Below are positions 1 to 5,292 of a DNA stretch of 5,292 nucleotides, one piece after another; the first letter of the stretch is position 1; the number at the start of each line of letters is the position of its first letter. Made by a program: the position numbers and the translations under genes. The stretch is taken from positions 15,005 to 20,296 of the forward strand of contig PLKU01000148.1 in NCBI GenBank assembly GCA_003140705.1, in the 5' to 3' direction. The notes under the pieces were generated by a model, which saw only the letters and a program-made list of their open reading frames with translations, was not told the origin of the DNA and made no database searches. This DNA is from Acidobacteriaceae bacterium. GTDB lineage: Bacteria > Acidobacteriota > Terriglobia > Terriglobales > Acidobacteriaceae.

Positions 1-57
1 GACGCCGGCGGCAACGGCCACAGCCAGCAGAACCAGAACAGGAATCAATCGCTTCAT
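1..57 (-). CDS. N-terminus of a probable efflux periplasmic adaptor (HlyD/MFP type), partial
   Basis: Only the first 19 codons are present; the gene continues past the left edge. They read MKRLIPVLVLLAVAVAAGV: a short basic start (Lys2, Arg3) followed by an unbroken hydrophobic run, as in a signal peptide or an N-terminal membrane anchor. The ATG at 57-55 is preceded by a good ribosome binding site, GAGGTG at 65-70 (minus strand), with 7 bases of spacing. The gene starts 54 bases after the tolC stop on the same strand. In many Gram-negative efflux operons the gene after tetR and tolC encodes the membrane-fusion/adaptor protein that links the inner-membrane pump to the TolC channel, and such proteins begin in just this way. 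The gene start is well supported. The family assignment is inferred from context and the hydrophobic N-terminus, because no adaptor domain is visible. Another exported protein is possible. Confidence 0.55.
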   Translation of the reverse strand, partial: MKRLIPVLVLLAVAVAAGV

Positions 58-64
58 ACAATCA

Positions 65-70
65 CACCTC
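65..70 (-). promoter_or_regulatory. Ribosome binding site of the left-edge gene
   Basis: GAGGTG on the minus strand lies 7 bases upstream of the ATG at 57-55. It is the main support for a real gene start here, since only 19 codons are visible. Confidence 0.6.
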
Positions 71-111
71 GCCTGCGGAAATCAGGAATGCGGCCCTCAT
101 GCGTTGGCTCT

Positions 112-1476
112 TTAAGGATTCCCCATAAATTCCAGAATGTTCTTCTCGGTATCGCCCATGGCGCGGGCCAACGCAAACTTGGCATCCACATGCATTGAAA
201 CGGCAAGGATGTAGTTCTCCTGCGCGCGAGCCAGCTCGTCCTGGGCAGTCACCACCTCAACGTTGTTGGTTGTTCCTGACTGAAAGCGATCTTGCGAAAG
301 TTCCAATTCTCGCTGCGCCAGATCCTGGCCTTCCTTGGCAACCGTCACCTGCTGAGTTGAGGAATCGAGATTCAGCAACGCCTCGCTGATATCCTCTTCA
401 ATCCCGCGCCGAAGATCGGCAATCTGGTCGTCGATACGTTTCACTCGGCTTAGAAGCTCTTGCGCTTCCCCATTGCGGTCGCGATCGAAGAGCGTAAAGT
501 CGATTTGTCCCTGGATCAATCCGGTGCTCTGCACGCTGCCAATGCTTCGCCCAATCTCGCCGAAATTGCCGTTCAAACTGAGCTTCGGATAGAGCCGCGC
601 ATGGTTTGCGTTCTGCTGTTCAACCAACCCCTGACGTTGCCGGTCAAGCGAGAGGTAGTCTGAGCGCGCATGCAGGGCCGCCGCGACAAGCATCTCCGAT
701 TGAGGCTGAGACAACGTTTGATAACGAAGGGGTTCTGCGAGTTCGAGCGGCGTTTCAGGACTCATGCCCAGATTCCGCGCCAACGACAGCAGAGATTGCT
801 TGAACTGATTCTCCGCCAACAGCGCGCCCTGCCTGTCGTTGGCAAGCTGCACCTCAGCGCGAAGCACGTCCACACCTGTCGCCGTTCCCGCGTCGTGCTT
901 CTCCTTGGCCAGTTTGAACAACCGAGTTGAGTCGGTCACACGCGACTCGGCCGCCTCCACCCGCGCCCCGGCAGATTGTGCATTCAGGTAAAGGCCGGCA
1001 ACCAATCGGACAATCAGATCCCGAGCATCCTGTTCGTCCAACTTGCTTGCATCCAAAGCCCGCTCGCTGGCTTTCAACCCGTGAAGACTCTCGAGATCGA
1101 CAACGTTCTGCTGCGCATAGATCCGGAAATCGTAATTTGAAAACGGGCCGACCACGCTAGGGAGCCCAGGCAGTGAAATTCCGAAGGCGTTGAGGTCGCG
1201 ATTCTGCACGTTCGCATACACTTGCGCATTCACGCGCGGAAGCAGCGCCGCCGCCAATCGCCGCTGGCGCGTCCCTTCAGCCTCGTCAACCCGAGATCCG
1301 GAGACCAGCACATTCAGGTTGGCCTTGAGCGCCTTCTGAATGGCATCCTGCAAAGTAAGCCGATAAGGCGCAGTTTGCGGCGATTGGCAAATTGCGCTTG
1401 GCGTTCGGCAAGCAAATGCCCCGGCCACCAGGCTTGCCACCGTGAAAAAAACGACTTTGCGGAACTGGAGTTTCAT
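112..1476 (-). CDS. TolC-family outer-membrane efflux channel
   Basis: The product is a 454-residue outer-membrane factor, the exit duct of a tripartite efflux pump; it would form a trimeric beta-barrel with a long periplasmic alpha-helical tunnel. The open frame extends to 1515, but the ATG at 1476 is preferred: it directly precedes a signal peptide (MKLQFRKVVFF, then a hydrophobic stretch to about Ala22, with Ala20-Phe-Ala22 suited to signal peptidase I) and has an AGGA ribosome binding site just upstream. Cys23 follows the likely cleavage site, but AFAC is a poor lipobox, so lipidation is doubtful. The mature protein shows the usual two OEP repeats: the first opens with LTLQDAIQKALKAN (residues 40-53), the second spans roughly residues 255-445. 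Both are rich in helical, Gln/Ala/Leu-heavy coiled-coil sequence. Length is normal for the family. The substrate cannot be told from sequence. The gene follows tetR by 5 bases and precedes a probable adaptor gene. Confidence 0.93.
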   Translation of the reverse strand: MKLQFRKVVFFTVASLVAGAFACRTPSAICQSPQTAPYRLTLQDAIQKALKANLNVLVSGSRVDEAEGTRQRRLAAALLPRVNAQVYANVQNRDLNAFGISLPGLPSVVGPFSNYDFRIYAQQNVVDLESLHGLKASERALDASKLDEQDARDLIVRLVAGLYLNAQSAGARVEAAESRVTDSTRLFKLAKEKHDAGTATGVDVLRAEVQLANDRQGALLAENQFKQSLLSLARNLGMSPETPLELAEPLRYQTLSQPQSEMLVAAALHARSDYLSLDRQRQGLVEQQNANHARLYPKLSLNGNFGEIGRSIGSVQSTGLIQGQIDFTLFDRDRNGEAQELLSRVKRIDDQIADLRRGIEEDISEALLNLDSSTQQVTVAKEGQDLAQRELELSQDRFQSGTTNNVEVVTAQDELARAQENYILAVSMHVDAKFALARAMGDTEKNILEFMGNP

Positions 1477-1479
1477 GTT

Positions 1480-1484
1480 TCCTA
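1480..1484 (-). promoter_or_regulatory. tolC ribosome binding site overlapping the tetR stop codon
   Basis: The minus strand reads TAGGAAACATG: the TAG stop of tetR (1484-1482) supplies part of the AGGA ribosome binding site, and the tolC ATG follows at 1476. Five bases separate the two reading frames. This arrangement suggests termination-reinitiation coupling, and it supports the internal ATG over a longer frame that would overlap tetR by 34 bases. Confidence 0.6.
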
Positions 1485-2156
1485 CTTCTTGGCGGAGACT
1501 GCCACCGATCTCCAAAAATGCTGAAAGCTGTCTTCAACCCACGATTCGAGCGCGGGTTCCCCGCGCAGTGACCACAACAAGATGGTTCCCATCATCGATT
1601 GCATGAACTGGATGGCCACTTTTTCCTTGCTCAATTTGGGATTGATCTCGCCTCGCGTCTGTCCGGCCGCCACGACCTCGGAAACGATCTTTCGGCCCTC
1701 GGCCATGTTCCGCTCTATGACCGCGCGAACACTCTCACTGGCCAGAAACGATGAGATCATCGCACGCGCAAGGCTGGGGCTGCGCCCCGGTTCCTCGGCA
1801 AGATGCAGAACCAGTCTGTGCAGCACGGAATGAATCGACTGTTTGCCTTGCAATGCCAGCACTGCGGCATGGCTTACCTTGCCAAGCTGAATCTCAGCCA
1901 TAACGCCAAGCACATGGTCCTTGGTCTCGAAATAGTTGAAGAAGGTTCCCTTGCCCACATCCGCAGCCTCGGTAATGTCTTCAACCGTAACGTTGGAAAA
2001 TCCCCGTTCGGCAAAAAGCTGCAACGCACACCGGAATAGCTTCAGTCGCGTTTCCGCAGCCCGGCGTTCCCGCCGCCCTTTTGCCGGGATGTTGAAAGCA
2101 TCCCAGGCAAGGATGGCGTCCGCGATGCCGGAACGGGATTCACGACTTATACCCAC
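1482..2156 (-). CDS. TetR/AcrR-family transcriptional repressor, probable local regulator of the efflux operon
   Basis: A 224-residue one-component regulator. The N-terminal DNA-binding domain is clear: RRERRAAETRLKLFRCALQL (28-47), then AERGF, and the helix-turn-helix at about 57-76 with VEDITEAADVGKGTFFNYF, ending in the typical FETKDHVL. Residues from about 90 onward are the variable helical ligand-binding and dimerisation domain; its ligand cannot be predicted. The start is GTG at 2156, supported by GGAAAGG at 2163-2169 with 6 bases of spacing. No ATG lies between it and the DNA-binding domain, so about 25 residues precede the usual TetR start. That extension is somewhat long but includes basic residues that could touch DNA. 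A consensus-like promoter and a 17-base palindrome lie just upstream, so autorepression is likely. Since tolC follows by 5 bases, the repressor probably also controls the efflux genes. Family is certain; targets are inferred. Confidence 0.93.
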   Translation of the reverse strand: MGISRESRSGIADAILAWDAFNIPAKGRRERRAAETRLKLFRCALQLFAERGFSNVTVEDITEAADVGKGTFFNYFETKDHVLGVMAEIQLGKVSHAAVLALQGKQSIHSVLHRLVLHLAEEPGRSPSLARAMISSFLASESVRAVIERNMAEGRKIVSEVVAAGQTRGEINPKLSKEKVAIQFMQSMMGTILLWSLRGEPALESWVEDSFQHFWRSVAVSAKK

Positions 2157-2162
2157 AGTTGA

Positions 2163-2169
2163 CCTTTCC
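2163..2169 (-). promoter_or_regulatory. Ribosome binding site deciding the GTG start of tetR
   Basis: GGAAAGG on the minus strand lies 6 bases before the GTG at 2156-2154. It supports this non-ATG start. A stop codon (TGA) lies in frame a short way upstream, so only a CTG could give a longer protein. Confidence 0.6.
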
Positions 2170-2174
2170 CCGTT

Positions 2175-2191
2175 TATGACTATCAGTCATA
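2175..2191. promoter_or_regulatory. Palindromic operator, probable TetR binding site
   Basis: TATGACTATCAGTCATA is a perfect inverted repeat with 7-base arms around a 3-base centre (ATC). Weaker outer arms, CGTTTA at 2171-2176 and TAAACG at 2194-2199, flank it but are offset by the extra bases ATT on the right. The palindrome lies between the -10 box and the GTG of tetR and covers the predicted transcription start near 2185. A dimeric TetR protein bound here would block its own promoter. TetR-family operators are typically palindromes of about this size in this position. Binding by the neighbouring TetR is inferred. Confidence 0.75.
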
Positions 2192-2220
2192 TTTAAACGC
2201 CGAAGATCCGGACCTGTCAA
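2192..2220 (-). promoter_or_regulatory. Sigma-70-type promoter of the tetR-tolC operon
   Basis: On the minus strand a perfect -35 box TTGACA (2215-2220) is separated by exactly 17 bases from TTTAAA (2192-2197), a 4/6 match to the -10 consensus. The 20 bases upstream of the -35 (2221-2240) contain only three G or C, resembling an UP element. The predicted start falls inside the palindrome at 2175-2191, giving a leader of roughly 30 bases. The -35 match, spacing and operator overlap make this the best promoter in the window. Confidence 0.7.
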
Positions 2221-2264
2221 TATTCTTTTTCTAAATTGATCTGGCTTTTGAAAAGACCGATCGA

Positions 2265-2810
2265 TCAAGGGAAGATATCGGCAACCCGCAGCGCTACCCC
2301 GTTCCGATCCTTGTCCGATACGATTGCCTTCTCCGGGGTAATCGGCCAGGGGATGGCCAGTTCCGGATCATTCCACAGAATCGTTCTCTCCCCTTCCGGC
2401 GAGTAGTAGTCGGTCACCTTGTAAGCGAACCCGGCAACATCGGTCAATGCAAGAAAACCGTGGCCGAAACCCTCGGGAATCCACAACATTTCACACCGTT
2501 CGCCGGTGAGCTCGATTGCAATGTGCTTTGCGAACGTCGGAGAGGAGCGCCGCAGATCCACGACCACGTCCAATACCGCTCCATGAGTCACTCGAACTAG
2601 CTTCCCTTGCGGTTGATGGACCTGGTAATGAATGCCGCGCAAAACGTTCTTGCTGGATACTGAAAAGTTGTCCTGCGGCCACAATGAGGGCAAACCCGCC
2701 TGCTCCATCGCACGTAGGTTAAAAGTTTCACAAAATGCGCCGCGTTGGTCTCGGTAAATTGCCGGAGTCAACACCAGCACCCCGGGCAGCGCCGTCTTTG
2801 TGACTTTCAT
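2265..2810 (-). CDS. rfbC: dTDP-4-dehydrorhamnose 3,5-epimerase
   Basis: A 181-residue cytoplasmic cupin enzyme (RmlC/RfbC) that epimerises C3 and C5 of dTDP-4-dehydro-6-deoxy-D-glucose, giving dTDP-4-dehydro-L-rhamnose. Signature blocks run in order: [10 protein letters not shown] (21-30), [19 protein letters not shown] (45-63) with the catalytic base His61, [20 protein letters not shown] (68-87) with the conserved Lys70, [14 protein letters not shown] (109-122), [12 protein letters not shown] (130-141), whose Tyr130 probably serves as acid, and [13 protein letters not shown] (144-156). Asp168 is in the right place to pair with the catalytic His. Length is normal for the family. The ATG overlaps the rfbA stop (ATGA), and the upstream ribosome binding site is weak (AAGAGA, about 9 bases away), so translation probably depends on coupling to rfbA. 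No convincing terminator follows the gene. Confidence 0.97.
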   Translation of the reverse strand: MKVTKTALPGVLVLTPAIYRDQRGAFCETFNLRAMEQAGLPSLWPQDNFSVSSKNVLRGIHYQVHQPQGKLVRVTHGAVLDVVVDLRRSSPTFAKHIAIELTGERCEMLWIPEGFGHGFLALTDVAGFAYKVTDYYSPEGERTILWNDPELAIPWPITPEKAIVSDKDRNGVALRVADIFP

Positions 2811-3703
2811 ATGTTCATTTCTCTTGCCGCGAAGTGTGGTTCCCGAAGCAGGACAAGCAGGTATTGGCCATACCCGCTCCTTAAAATCGGCTGAGCAAGA
2901 GCCTCTAACTGTTCCGCGTTGATGAAACCCTGGCGATAAGCAATCTCTTCCGGGCAGGCGATGTTCAGCCCCTGGCGCCTCTCTATGGTGTGCACAAACA
3001 GCCCGGCTTCAAGCAGCGATTCGTGGGTCCCGGTGTCCAGCCAGGCCATGCCGCGGCTCATGATCTGTACGTTCAAGGTCCCTGCTTCAAGATAGCGCCG
3101 ATTCAAGTCCGTTATCTCAAGTTCCCCGCGGGCCGATGGCTTCAGTGTCGCCGCAATGCTCGCAACGTCTTTGTCGTAGAAGTACAGCCCGGTCACCGCG
3201 TAACGCGACTTGGGGGCCGTTGGTTTTTCCTCGAGGCTGATGGCGCGGCCCTCGCTGTCGAATTCCACAACTCCGTAGCGTTCGGGGTCCTCCACAGGAT
3301 AAGCAAACACCGTGGCGCCCCGTTTGAGATCCGCGGCCACCTGAAGCTGGCGAGAGAATCCCTGTCCATAAAAGATGTTGTCTCCAAGAATCAGGGCGCT
3401 CGCTTCGTCGCCAATAAACTCCCGGCCAATGAGGAAGGCCTGCGCCAGACCTTCCGGGTTTGGCTGGACTGCGTAGCTGATGTTGATGCCCCAATGATGA
3501 CCATCGCCCAGCAGTTCGGCAAAGCGCCCGGTGTCCTGAGGCGTCGAGATGATCAGGATATCCCGCAAGCCCGCCAGCATCAGGGTGCACAGCGGATAGT
3601 AGATCATCGGCTTGTTGTAGACCGGCAGAAGCTGCTTTGACACCACGTGGGTCACTGGATAAAGACGCGTGCCTGATCCTCCCGCAAGAACGATCCCCTT
3701 CAT
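2807..3703 (-). CDS. rfbA: Glucose-1-phosphate thymidylyltransferase
   Basis: A 298-residue nucleotidyltransferase (RmlA/RfbA) that joins dTTP and glucose-1-phosphate to give dTDP-glucose and pyrophosphate, the first step of the dTDP-sugar pathway. The start is the ATG at 3703, not the GTG at 3739: [18 protein letters not shown] is the standard N-terminus, with nucleotide-binding loop GGSGTR at 8-13. Also visible are [17 protein letters not shown] (22-38), the LGDNIFYG block with metal-binding Asp108, EEKP (158-161), GELEITDLN (193-201) and WLDTGT (221-226) with the second metal ligand Asp223. These mark the RmlA family of glucose-1-phosphate thymidylyltransferases rather than GalU. Length is normal. 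The ATG overlaps the rfbB stop by 4 bases, and the rfbC ATG overlaps this gene's stop in the same way, so the three genes are very likely one message. The enzyme is usually feedback-inhibited by dTDP-L-rhamnose (family knowledge). Confidence 0.97.
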   Translation of the reverse strand: MKGIVLAGGSGTRLYPVTHVVSKQLLPVYNKPMIYYPLCTLMLAGLRDILIISTPQDTGRFAELLGDGHHWGINISYAVQPNPEGLAQAFLIGREFIGDEASALILGDNIFYGQGFSRQLQVAADLKRGATVFAYPVEDPERYGVVEFDSEGRAISLEEKPTAPKSRYAVTGLYFYDKDVASIAATLKPSARGELEITDLNRRYLEAGTLNVQIMSRGMAWLDTGTHESLLEAGLFVHTIERRQGLNIACPEEIAYRQGFINAEQLEALAQPILRSGYGQYLLVLLREPHFAAREMNI

Positions 3704-4779
3704 ATTGCCAGCCTCTCTGTGTAGTTCTGGGCAATCCACTCGAGGTAGGCGCCTGTCTGAACACTCTCAACCCATGAAGAATGGTCAAGATACCATCGAA
3801 CAGTTTTGCGCAGACCGTTTTCGAACCGTTCCCCAGGCTGCCATCCAAGTTCCCTTTCAAGCTTTGAGGCATCGATGGCATAACGCCTGTCGTGGCCGGG
3901 ACGATCTTTGACGAAGGTCACCAGGTTCCGGCGCGGTCCGGATGGTAGAGCGGGGCGCATTTCATCCACAAGATCGCAGATCAGCTTGACAACCTCAATA
4001 TTCGTGCGCTCGCTGTTGCCGCCAATGTTGTAGGTCTCTCCAACCCGGCCGCGCTCCAAAACAGCCCGGATCGCCGCACAATGATCTTCCACGAACAACC
4101 AGTCGCGCACGTTCTTCCCATCGCCATACACCGGCAGCGCCTTGCCCTCAAGCGCATTCAAAATCACGAGCGGAATCAGTTTTTCAGGAAACTGAAATGG
4201 CCCATAGTTGTTCGAGCAGTTCGTAGTCAAAACTGGCAGGCCCCATGTATGGTGGTAGGCCCTCGCCAAATGGTCTGAAGCAGCCTTTGAAGCCGCATAC
4301 GGGCTATTGGGTGAGTATGGCGTTGTCTCTGAAAACGCGGGATCATCCGGCCCGAGAGAGCCGTACACCTCGTCGGTCGAGACATGCAGGAATCGAAACA
4401 TAGCCTGGTCGGCCTCGCTCAGCTTCGACCAGTAGCTCAAAGTCTGATCCAGGAGTACAAATGTCCCCTGCACATTCGTCCGTATAAACGCCCCAGGCGA
4501 GGCAATTGAGCGATCTACATGGCTTTCCGCGGCGAAGTGAACAATCGCCCGCGGTTGGTGCTCCCGCAGCAAGGAACTGACGAGGTCTGCATTCGAGATA
4601 TCGCCGCGCACGAGCTGATAACGAGAATCCCCATCAAGCGAGGACAGGTTGCCTGGGTTTCCGGCGTAGGTAAGCAGATCAAGGTTAACCACTCGCGCGC
4701 CCGCGGCTCCTATCCAGCTCAAAATGAAGTTTGAGCCGATAAATCCTGCCCCGCCGGTGACGAGTATCGTGTCGCGCAT
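3700..4779 (-). CDS. rfbB: dTDP-glucose 4,6-dehydratase
   Basis: A 359-residue extended short-chain dehydrogenase/reductase (RmlB/RfbB) that converts dTDP-glucose to dTDP-4-dehydro-6-deoxy-D-glucose using bound NAD+. Motifs: the NAD-binding loop [11 protein letters not shown] (8-18), [14 protein letters not shown] (32-45), [12 protein letters not shown] (81-92), the catalytic STDEVYG block (134-140) with Asp136 and Glu137, the YAASK active-site pair Tyr161/Lys165, [17 protein letters not shown] (187-203), then [16 protein letters not shown] and [12 protein letters not shown]. Asp-Glu after STD separates dehydratases from UDP-glucose epimerases. The open frame reaches a GTG at 4800, but the ATG at 4779 gives the standard N-terminus and has GGAG 7 bases upstream (4787-4790). 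It is the first gene of an rfbBAC operon; its stop overlaps the rfbA start. The product feeds rhamnose or other deoxysugar synthesis for surface polysaccharide. Confidence 0.97.
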   Translation of the reverse strand: MRDTILVTGGAGFIGSNFILSWIGAAGARVVNLDLLTYAGNPGNLSSLDGDSRYQLVRGDISNADLVSSLLREHQPRAIVHFAAESHVDRSIASPGAFIRTNVQGTFVLLDQTLSYWSKLSEADQAMFRFLHVSTDEVYGSLGPDDPAFSETTPYSPNSPYAASKAASDHLARAYHHTWGLPVLTTNCSNNYGPFQFPEKLIPLVILNALEGKALPVYGDGKNVRDWLFVEDHCAAIRAVLERGRVGETYNIGGNSERTNIEVVKLICDLVDEMRPALPSGPRRNLVTFVKDRPGHDRRYAIDASKLERELGWQPGERFENGLRKTVRWYLDHSSWVESVQTGAYLEWIAQNYTERLAI

Positions 4780-4786
4780 GTGCTTG

Positions 4787-4790
4787 CTCC
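4787..4790 (-). promoter_or_regulatory. Ribosome binding site deciding the rfbB start
   Basis: GGAG on the minus strand, 7 bases before the ATG at 4779. It lies inside the longer frame that begins at the GTG at 4800 and favours the downstream ATG, as does the family's usual N-terminus. Confidence 0.6.
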
Positions 4791-4816
4791 AAGTCAACAC
4801 TACAGGCCCAAAACTC

Positions 4817-4822
4817 TGTATA
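4817..4822 (-). promoter_or_regulatory. Candidate -10 box for the rfbBAC operon (weak)
   Basis: TATACA on the minus strand is a 5/6 match to the -10 consensus and would start transcription about 30 bases before the rfbB ATG. No recognisable -35 box lies at 16-18 bases. The box sits in a small symmetric stretch, with CTCT at 4814-4817 and AGAG at 4825-4828, which could reflect an operator or chance. The operon must have a promoter somewhere in the divergent region, but this assignment is tentative. Confidence 0.3.
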
Positions 4823-4876
4823 CAAGAGCTTACCGCGGCGAAGATGGTTCATTCCAAACGCGGCCGTCGCCTCGGA

Positions 4877-4892
4877 TCACATCACGCTGTGA
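4877..4892. repeat. Inverted repeat TCACA-N6-TGTGA
   Basis: Perfect 5-base arms with a 6-base spacer. It looks like a CRP/FNR-type site turned inside out, since the canonical CRP order is TGTGA-N6-TCACA, so it should not be called a CRP site. It lies about 100 bases upstream of rfbB and about 125 bases upstream of the TATAAT facing gltB, and could bind a dimeric regulator. Arms this short also arise by chance. Confidence 0.3.
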
Positions 4893-5018
4893 CAAAGCTC
4901 AAATGCGGCCGCGACTCGAGCTCATGCGAAACGATGCCATTCAGACTGCAACTGGCTTGCGACAGGGATTAACGCCCTCCTGAAAGGAAGTTCTGCGGTA
5001 ACGCGAAATTTTCGATAA

Positions 5019-5024
5019 TATAAT
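5019..5024 (+). promoter_or_regulatory. Candidate -10 box for gltB
   Basis: A perfect TATAAT in a local A/T-rich patch (5007-5025), the only consensus -10 on the plus strand of this intergenic region. No good -35 match lies 16-18 bases upstream. If used, transcription would begin near 5031 and leave a leader of roughly 150 bases before the gltB ATG. Confidence 0.4.
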
Positions 5025-5048
5025 AGTTGTTCAGCTAAGTCCCAGAAG

Positions 5049-5084
5049 AGGCCGGGTCTGCTCCGGCAGGCCTTTCAAAGAAAG
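5049..5084 (+). other. Hairpin-forming sequence in the putative gltB leader
   Basis: Three inverted repeats overlap or adjoin. GCCGG (5051-5055) pairs with CCGGC (5063-5067) around a 7-base loop. AGGCC (5049-5053) can instead pair with GGCCT (5069-5073). CTTTC (5072-5076) pairs with GAAAG (5080-5084) across AAA. The first two compete for the same bases. It could be a cis-acting leader structure, but it matches no riboswitch class I recognise, and no U-tract makes it a clear terminator. Confidence 0.3.
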
Positions 5085-5180
5085 ACCAGGCGGTTTCCAT
5101 CGACAGGAATCGCGCTGCGTTTGTGTCTTACCGGCCAGGCAATTCATCCTGCACTGAAAAGAATCATTGAAAAGGCTGCC

Positions 5181-5292
5181 ATGAACACATCGGATTGTCA
5201 TCTCAGCATTCCTCAACCACAGGGCCTCTATCATCCACGGAATGAGCATGATGCCTGCGGTATGGGATTGGTCGCCAGCATTCGGGGCGAGA
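5181..5292 (+). CDS. gltB: Glutamate synthase large subunit, N-terminal fragment
   Basis: The first 37 codons of a rightward gene that runs off the window. Residues 14-32 read QGLYHPRNEHDACGMGLVA, the very characteristic beginning of the glutamate synthase (GOGAT) large subunit, where the pattern is GLYxPxxEHDACGxGFVA. Cys26 would be the N-terminal nucleophile of the class II glutamine amidotransferase domain, exposed after removal of a 25-residue propeptide. The enzyme transfers the amide of glutamine to 2-oxoglutarate to give two glutamates, the second half of the GS-GOGAT ammonia assimilation route, in the cytoplasm. The ATG at 5181 is supported by GAAAAGG at 5169-5175 with 5 bases of spacing. 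The gene is divergent from rfbBAC and functionally unrelated to it. The motif makes the family call secure despite the short fragment; whether the enzyme uses NADPH, NADH or ferredoxin cannot be told. Confidence 0.88.
   Translation, partial: MNTSDCHLSIPQPQGLYHPRNEHDACGMGLVASIRGE

Larger units (their letters stand above)
4780..5180. other. Divergent intergenic region between rfbBAC and gltB
   Basis: About 400 bases with no supportable gene on either strand; the open frames here are short and lack family features. It must hold the promoters of rfbB (leftward) and gltB (rightward). Visible signals are the TATACA near 4817, an inverted repeat TCACA-N6-TGTGA at 4877-4892, two copies of GCGGCCG (4860-4866 and 4905-4911), a perfect TATAAT at 5019-5024, and hairpin-forming sequence at 5049-5084 in what would be the gltB leader. 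Confidence 0.7.

Noticed and set aside
1492..1500. TolC as a lipoprotein with Cys23
   Set aside because: The residues before Cys23 (Ala-Phe-Ala) do not form a proper lipobox, which prefers Leu at -3 and a small residue at -2. An ordinary signal peptidase I cut after Ala22 fits better.
2243..2258. Intrinsic terminator after rfbC
   Set aside because: The stem contains a mismatch and a G-T pair, has practically no loop, and no T-run follows on the minus strand.
2990..3640. A 216-codon open frame on the plus strand, antisense to rfbA
   Set aside because: It lies wholly within rfbA, whose catalytic motifs are all intact. The translated product resembles no family, and long antisense frames are common in GC-rich coding DNA.
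3117..3881. A 254-codon minus-strand frame spanning the rfbB/rfbA junction
   Set aside because: It is out of frame with two unmistakable enzymes on the same strand, and its translation is low-complexity frame-shifted sequence without motifs.
4877..4892. CRP binding site
   Set aside because: The half-sites are in reverse order (TCACA-N6-TGTGA instead of TGTGA-N6-TCACA), so it does not fit the CRP consensus. It is kept only as an unassigned inverted repeat.
4905..4923. NotI, XhoI and SacI recognition sequences in a row, resembling a vector polylinker
   Set aside because: The sites are natural-looking GC-rich sequence. The spacing and flanks differ from common polylinkers, flanking genes continue normally on both sides, and no other vector sequence is visible. 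Probably coincidence.
5031..5249. A 72-codon minus-strand frame across the gltB start
   Set aside because: It is antisense to the conserved GltB N-terminus and to the leader, with no recognisable domain and no supporting context.
1..5292. CRISPR arrays, transposons, tRNA genes, phage or defence islands
   Set aside because: No regular repeats, terminal inverted repeats, transposase or integrase motifs, or cloverleaf sequences were seen. The genes are common housekeeping, envelope and efflux genes with intact reading frames.

Overview
The window reads as ordinary chromosome from a Gram-negative bacterium. An outer-membrane TolC-type protein is encoded next to a periplasmic adaptor start, and there is a dTDP-sugar pathway for surface polysaccharide. 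Base composition is moderately GC-rich by eye. The TetR–TolC–adaptor order and the protein style suggest Acidobacteriota or a relative, but this is only an inference; no marker gene fixes the taxon.

Layout: every complete gene lies on the minus strand, so transcription runs from right to left. From the right: a partial glutamate synthase large-subunit gene (gltB) starts at 5181 on the plus strand and leaves the window. A divergent intergenic region of about 400 bases (4780-5180) separates it from rfbB (3700-4779), rfbA (2807-3703) and rfbC (2265-2810). These three are joined by two 4-base ATGA stop/start overlaps. A 108-base gap (2157-2264) carries a strong promoter and a palindromic operator. 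It is followed by a TetR-family repressor gene (1482-2156), a TolC-family outer-membrane channel gene (112-1476) and the first 19 codons of a gene that is most likely the periplasmic adaptor of the same efflux pump (1-57).

How the genes work together: RfbA makes dTDP-glucose, RfbB dehydrates it to the 4-keto-6-deoxy sugar, and RfbC epimerises that to the L-lyxo form, the direct precursor of dTDP-L-rhamnose. The final reductase RfbD/RmlD is not in the window. The tetR-tolC-adaptor unit looks like a self-regulated tripartite efflux operon: the repressor is first, its probable operator lies on its own transcription start, and tolC follows 5 bases after the repressor stop. The inner-membrane pump gene would be expected beyond the left edge.

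I found no mobile element, CRISPR array, tRNA, rRNA or novel defence-type system. The points most worth a second look are the tetR operator/promoter arrangement, the long and possibly structured leader of gltB, the missing rfbD, and several start codons that must be moved inward from the longest open frame.
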